A stretch of DNA of 23,578 nt, taken from the NCBI GenBank assembly GCA_033557675.1, contig JAWQRM010000372.1, positions 1 to 23,578 on the forward strand, written 5' to 3'. Shown in pieces: positions 20,012 through 23,578 of the stretch. Under the pieces are notes generated by a model, which did not search any database, had not been told where the DNA came from, and worked only from the letters and a program-made list of their open reading frames with translations. The translations under genes and the position numbers were made by a program. Positions within the stretch are counted from its first letter, which is position 1. Every line of letters starts with the position of its first letter. The DNA comes from Coptodactyla brooksi. Taxonomy: Eukaryota > Arthropoda > Insecta > Coleoptera > Scarabaeidae.

Positions 20012-20857
20012 TTGGGTTGTCCGGAAAGTCCGTTCCGATTTTTAGTAAGTCGCGTAAGGTTAGGCTTAAATATGCCAGAACGATTGAAAACAAATGACAT
20101 GCGTATATATCTTAAAAGACGGCACCTCAGGCATAGTGGGAAAATAATTTGGTTACGATACGTTAATTTTTGTCAGTTTTATACGCCTTTGAATATGGAA
20201 GAAAACAAAGTGCATTTTAGGCGTTGAATGCGTTTCTTTTACCGGAGAGGCAAAACTGCCACACGAGCGGCAAACAAGGCTGTGCGGAAGTGATTCGAAG
20301 ATATCCAAAATGGATTTTGTTTTCTTCCGTATTCAAAGGCCTATAAAACTTACAAAAATTAACATATCGTAACCAATTTTTTCCCAATATGCCTGAAGTA
20401 CCGTTTGTTATGATATGTAGGCACGTTGTTTGTTTTCAATATTCAGACCAGTCGTTGCGCTACCTACCAAAAATCGGCACTAACTGTTCGGGCGTTCTTG
20501 ATCATTAAGGGTGAAATCACCGGCTTTAAACCTAGTAAATCACTTCCGTACAGTACTATCGGCTACAGTATTTTCGCCATAAGCAGCGGATATCTTGTTT
20601 ACCGCTTGTTTACCGCATTTTTGCCTCTCCGGTAAAAGAAACAGATTCAATGCCTAAAATACACTTTGTTTTCTTCCATATTCAAAGGCGTATAAAACTG
20701 ACAAAAATTAAAGTATCGTAACCAAATTTATTCCCAATATGCCTGAAGTACCGTCTTTTAAGATATACACGTCATTTGCTTTCAATCGTTCTGATATATT
20801 CAGGCCTAACCTTACGCGACCTACCAAAAATCGGCACGAACTTTCCGGACAACCCAA
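20012..20857. mobile_element. mariner-like foldback element with a duplicated arm, TA target duplication
   Basis: The ends TTGGGTTGTCCGGAAAGT and its mirror (ACTTTCCGGACAACCCAA type) are flanked on both sides by TA, the Tc1/mariner target duplication. The inverted arms extend about 250 bases (20012-20265 and 20605-20857), unusually long for mariner. The segment at about 20305-20497 is an additional direct copy of the right arm, more diverged. No transposase remains, and the long open frames within it are by-products of the arms. Likely a non-autonomous, rearranged (solo foldback) derivative. Confidence 0.85.
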
Positions 20858-20859
20858 TA

Positions 20860-21190
20860 CAATGCAAATGTATCACGCAATTTCGATAAGTTATGACGTA
20901 ATATGGCTAATTTGTACTACAATGAAGACGGAAAAATAAAGATGCCAGGCTATTATTTAAAAAATATTATGACATCATTCGCAAGCATGTAGGAATCGGA
21001 AACTAACGAAGTTAAATGCGTATTTTGAATAAACAAGTATACAATATGTTTTAACATTTTCATAAAAAAACATCTATTTGTTTCACTATCTACCATTTCA
21101 TTGTAGTCTCATTGTAGTATGTCGTGAAAAGTATACAGTGCAAAATAGGAATATTTGGAATAAACTAAACTATTTTTTTTAAATATATAA
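20860..21190. other. AT-rich non-coding stretch
   Basis: Nothing recognised between the mariner-like element and the family A hammerhead copy. Confidence 0.5.
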
Positions 21191-21203
21191 CGGTTTTGGA
21201 GTT

Positions 21204-21340
21204 GTGGATTTTGGAACCCCTTGTCTTAGTAGACGAAGACAAATACTTGAGTGTTTGTCTTCATCGCTTCTGGTGATGCTGACACGGTCGGCGAAACGTG
21301 CGTCACGCGAAAACTTGGTGTAGTGGTGGCATTGTTTAAC
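21204..21340 (+). mobile_element. third family A hammerhead-bearing repeat copy
   Basis: It shares GGATTTTGGAACC and CTTAGTA with the sequence just upstream of the 2155 element, and the hammerhead plus the trailing TTGGTGTAGTGGTGGCATT with that element's right arm. Instead of a full left arm it has a 12-pair hairpin (about 21236-21263) around TTGA. The shared left-flank motif shows that the repeat unit extends to both sides of the ribozyme. Confidence 0.7.
21266..21308 (+). ncRNA. hammerhead ribozyme-like motif, family A, core-mutated copy
   Basis: The core at 21270-21276 reads CUGGUGA, so the invariant A6 is G. The extra U (21277), stem II GCUGA/UCGGC with one G-U pair, GAA (21293-21295) and three-pair stem III with two-base loop (21296-21303) are intact, with GUC ending at 21304. 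Stem I (ACGC with GC.U) is better than in the copy at 2285. The A6 change should abolish activity. Confidence 0.55.
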
Positions 21341-22300
21341 TTTAACTATACCACGGTTTTGTTTTAACTTTAACTACATATATAACGGTTTTGTTTTAAT
21401 AATAAAAGCCTGCTTCGTTGAAACTTTTCATTATTCCGATATGTATTTATATTTTAATTTTTGACATATCTTAAAGCAAAGCACTTTCAAATATCGCTTC
21501 TGTGAACTCAAAAGTCGATATTAGCTTTATTTTAAATATAATAATTTTATTTTTATTTAATGTCTATTTTTTACGTTAAAAAAACATTAACATTGATCAC
21601 CTTTTCCTATGGAGTGGATAATATTGGCCAGAGTGATGAGGAAACATTGCGGTTTGCTCCGTGATTTTGTGCTTGTTTTATATTTTTTACGGATTTAAAA
21701 ATTGCAAATGCAAAATATAAACTGTCGGTAAGTGGTGAGATTAACTAGTAGGATACATGTATATTGTGATATAAAAAAATTGTTCGTAATTAGTTTGCAA
21801 AACTATTTTAATCGTCAGTCAGGATTTTTCTTAGTATAAGGGATTCGTTAAAAACGATTTTCTATAAATGATTTATATCGAGGAAAATGTATTTCGCTAC
21901 CAAAATTTCAATTTTGAAAAAAAATCGGTTACGATGTAAGTCAACTTACACGTTGGTACTTGCAAACGTATCATGTCGCATGCGTATAGAAAGGTTGACG
22001 ACAGTACCACAATGACCATAAAATATTAGAACTTTGTTTCCGCGCTGCAAATAAACCTTAAGGTAGCAATAACAATTTTGTAATAACAAGAGCATCTAGA
22101 TTAGAAACGAAAACCGCATAATATAGTATTTACTAATAGATTATGAATAAATCAATCATAATATTACGAAATGTATGTGAGAATTCATTGAAATGTTAAG
22201 ACAAGATTGATACAAGTGCTTTACTAGAAAACATTTTTGAATTACTTATTTTGAATTAAGTGAACTAGAAGAAACGATCGCCAATTTAAAATTCTTATTT
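21341..22300. other. AT-rich non-coding stretch
   Basis: No gene, RNA or repeat was recognised. It probably lies upstream of the promoter-like region that follows. Confidence 0.5.
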
Positions 22301-22730
22301 TCCCTACCTTTATTATAATTCAAGAACTCTCAACGTTTTCTCGACAAAAAAAGAAAAACTTCTAAAATGATAGACTTGTACCCTATACTTACCCAGAAGA
22401 AAAAAAGAAACGGCAAAAAGTGTCGACCATATGCAAATTGTCGTTTCTTTGTCGTCACTCGGGGTAGTTTGTGAAATTCTGGAGCGCTCTCGTGGAATTT
22501 TAAGCGTCTTCGGGAAATCGAAGGTCCGGTTTTGACGTCGTTAGAGCCTTCTTGGTATGCCGCCCTCACAATGCCCCGGCAATCTGTCAGCTTTCGTTTT
22601 CTGCCCTTATCGCGACCCTCGTGAATAAATTATTGGCCCATTGAACTGATCGGATTGTTTCTTTCGTATGCATACCAAATTGAGTGACGAAATTTACTTC
22701 ACCATATATATATTTAGTACGCTCAATGCT
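22301..22730 (+). promoter_or_regulatory. CpG-containing promoter-proximal region
   Basis: GC and CpG content rise (for example around 22450-22620) before the TATA box at 22731. Minus-strand open frames here (22330-22569, 22587-22823) show no family resemblance. The context suggests upstream regulatory DNA of the gene beginning near 22760. Confidence 0.35.
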
Positions 22731-22739
22731 TATATAAGG
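22731..22739 (+). promoter_or_regulatory. TATA box
   Basis: TATATAAGG matches the TATA consensus and lies about 25-35 bases upstream of a likely start site near 22760-22770. A six-pair hairpin around CTTT (CACTCG...CGAGTG, about 22762-22777) follows. Confidence 0.5.
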
Positions 22740-22872
22740 CAACAGTTTGCAACAATTTGCTGCACTCGCTTTCGAGTGTAGCAAGGAATTATCGTGAAAC
22801 ATCTTTGTACTGCATATTGGCAAAATTATAGATTATTGTCATTACGGATAGGACTAATAGGAAATGATCGGA

Positions 22873-22897
22873 GTGAACGTCGAGAGGTGAACGTCGA
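22873..22897 (+). repeat. tandem GTGAACGTCGA pair in presumed 5' leader
   Basis: The 11-base word occurs at 22873-22883 and 22887-22897, a 14-base period, and GTGAACGT recurs at 22981. It may be a binding site pair or leader element. Confidence 0.6.
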
Positions 22898-22969
22898 CGT
22901 CAACCTTTTTGGTGCTCATATACGAAAAGAACGGTGTCCTGCTGTGATTTTTACCTGAAAAACGAAGGA

Positions 22970-22981
22970 ATGCAGGAATAG
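22970..22981 (+). promoter_or_regulatory. three-codon upstream ORF
   Basis: ATG CAG GAA TAG precedes the candidate start by 13 bases and is in a different frame, so it could modulate initiation at 22995 if the leader is real. Confidence 0.35.
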
Positions 22982-22994
22982 TGAACGTGTACAC

Positions 22995-23030
22995 ATGGAT
23001 TCACGTCCGTCGGCAGTGAGCATCAGTGAG
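22995..23030 (+). CDS. candidate first coding exon of an unidentified gene
   Basis: ATG at 22995 in the context ACACATGG opens twelve codons (MDSRPSAVSISE) that end exactly at GAG|GTACGT, a strong splice donor, leaving phase 0. A TATA box lies 264 bases upstream, and an in-frame TGA at 22956 closes the frame upstream, so 22995 is the first in-frame start. The peptide is Ser-rich and too short to name a family. The rest of the gene would lie downstream, mostly beyond the window. The TATA box, leader, start context and donor fit each other, but transcript evidence is lacking. Confidence 0.45.
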
Positions 23031-23048
23031 GTACGTTGAAATAGTACG

Positions 23049-23094
23049 TTTCCTTTTCGTTAATTGTCAGTTTTGACAATTAACGAAAAGGAAA
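23049..23094. repeat. perfect 21-bp-arm hairpin just after the candidate donor
   Basis: Arms 23049-23069 and 23074-23094 are exact complements with the loop GTTT. It begins 18 bases after the donor at 23031, so in a transcript it would fold close to the 5' splice site. Confidence 0.92.
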
Positions 23095-23159
23095 TGAAAA
23101 CTAACCTTTCGACACGTCGCGACTCCGGTTTCCTTAAAAAAACATATTAAGGTTTTTTG

Positions 23160-23578
23160 AGGAGATTGAATTGGCATTTGGGCAAGATTGGACTAGTCTG
23201 GCCAGTATTGCGGTAGGGTCACGAGGAGTAGCGGATACGTTGACGCTGCCCGAAACGGATATGCGGCATGATGCGTAAAGCGCAGTTCTGGTGGTACCCG
23301 ACGGCAACGCGTCGCACCCACGGAAGTGTCAGGATGTCGATGAAGGAAGCAGGTGAACGGCAAGGGCGGATGTTTAATTCCCGCTCTCATAGCCAAAGCT
23401 CTCGCAACAATGGGGGTAGTTACGAAGGTAATAACCCCCAACCCCCCCACTTCCTGAGACACCGCATTCGGAGACAGCCTGACACTTTGGAGTATTAGAC
23501 AACATATGGAGAACCTTAAACACATTCGACTCAATACCCAACAAAAAGACACCACCACCAGAGCTCAAAACCGACAAA
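23160..23578. other. GC-rich unclassified stretch at window end
   Basis: Composition changes abruptly to GC-rich sequence with C/G runs (AACCCCCAACCCCCCCAC at about 23434-23451). Open frames on both strands (+ 23268-23498; - 23193-23558 and 23374-23577) are short and have no recognised motif. A retroelement fragment is possible from the composition break, but no reverse transcriptase, gag or terminal repeat is recognisable. Confidence 0.35.

Noticed and set aside
19994..20939. Three + strand ORFs of 66-77 codons
   Set aside because: They lie within the inverted arms of the mariner-like element and share the same repeat sequence; none has transposase motifs such as the D,D34D triad or an HTH.
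23193..23577. Overlapping ORFs of 67-121 codons on both strands in the GC-rich end
   Set aside because: Stop codons are rare in GC-rich DNA, so open frames are expected. No start context, motif or family resemblance was seen in any of them.
1..23578. tRNA, rRNA or CRISPR array
   Set aside because: No cloverleaf with a GTTCRA-type T arm, no conserved rRNA sequence and no regularly spaced short repeats were seen; the only tandem array has units of about 145 bases inside a foldback element.

Overview
The window reads as AT-rich nuclear DNA of an insect. The protein it encodes, the short 60-base intron and the mariner-type repeat ends suggest Hymenoptera (ant, bee or wasp), but that order-level call is an inference. 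Only one gene is clearly recognisable: the 3' half of a headcase (hdc/HECA-family) gene on the + strand. Three exons (1644-1832, 7357-7542, 7603-7776) join in phase and encode about 182 residues of the cysteine-rich C-terminal half, ending at an in-frame TAG. That TAG is followed by 48 further open codons that keep coding-like composition until a splice-donor-like GT at 7920. This matches the known internal-stop readthrough of Drosophila headcase. The 5' exons must lie upstream of the window.

Layout. 1-1643: a (GA)n microsatellite, then non-coding sequence, presumably hdc intron. 1833-7356: a 5.5-kb hdc intron holding several repeats: an inverted-repeat element with two hammerhead-ribozyme-like motifs (2155-2368), a second inverted-repeat element with two well-formed hammerhead motifs (about 2803-3250), a 1.1-kb foldback element with an internal tandem array (3713-4813), and a decayed pogo/Tigger-like transposase fragment (about 6970-7095). 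7924-19370: over 11 kb of AT-rich DNA with microsatellites, perfect palindromes and one decayed hammerhead-like motif, but no gene I can recognise. 19371-21340: a less AT-rich stretch, a mariner-like foldback element with a duplicated arm (20012-20857), and a third copy of the first hammerhead family (about 21204-21340). 22300-23578: a CpG-containing promoter-like region with a TATA box at 22731 and a plausible first coding exon at 22995-23030 of an unidentified + strand gene, then a 21-bp-arm hairpin and an unclassified GC-rich stretch.

The most interesting observations are the conserved-looking readthrough architecture of hdc and the cluster of small-stem-III hammerhead motifs. These motifs resemble those reported with Penelope-like retroelements. 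They are arranged head-to-head in inverted repeats, and two are in the sense orientation inside an hdc intron. Both hammerhead families share an extra U between the CUGANGA core and stem II.
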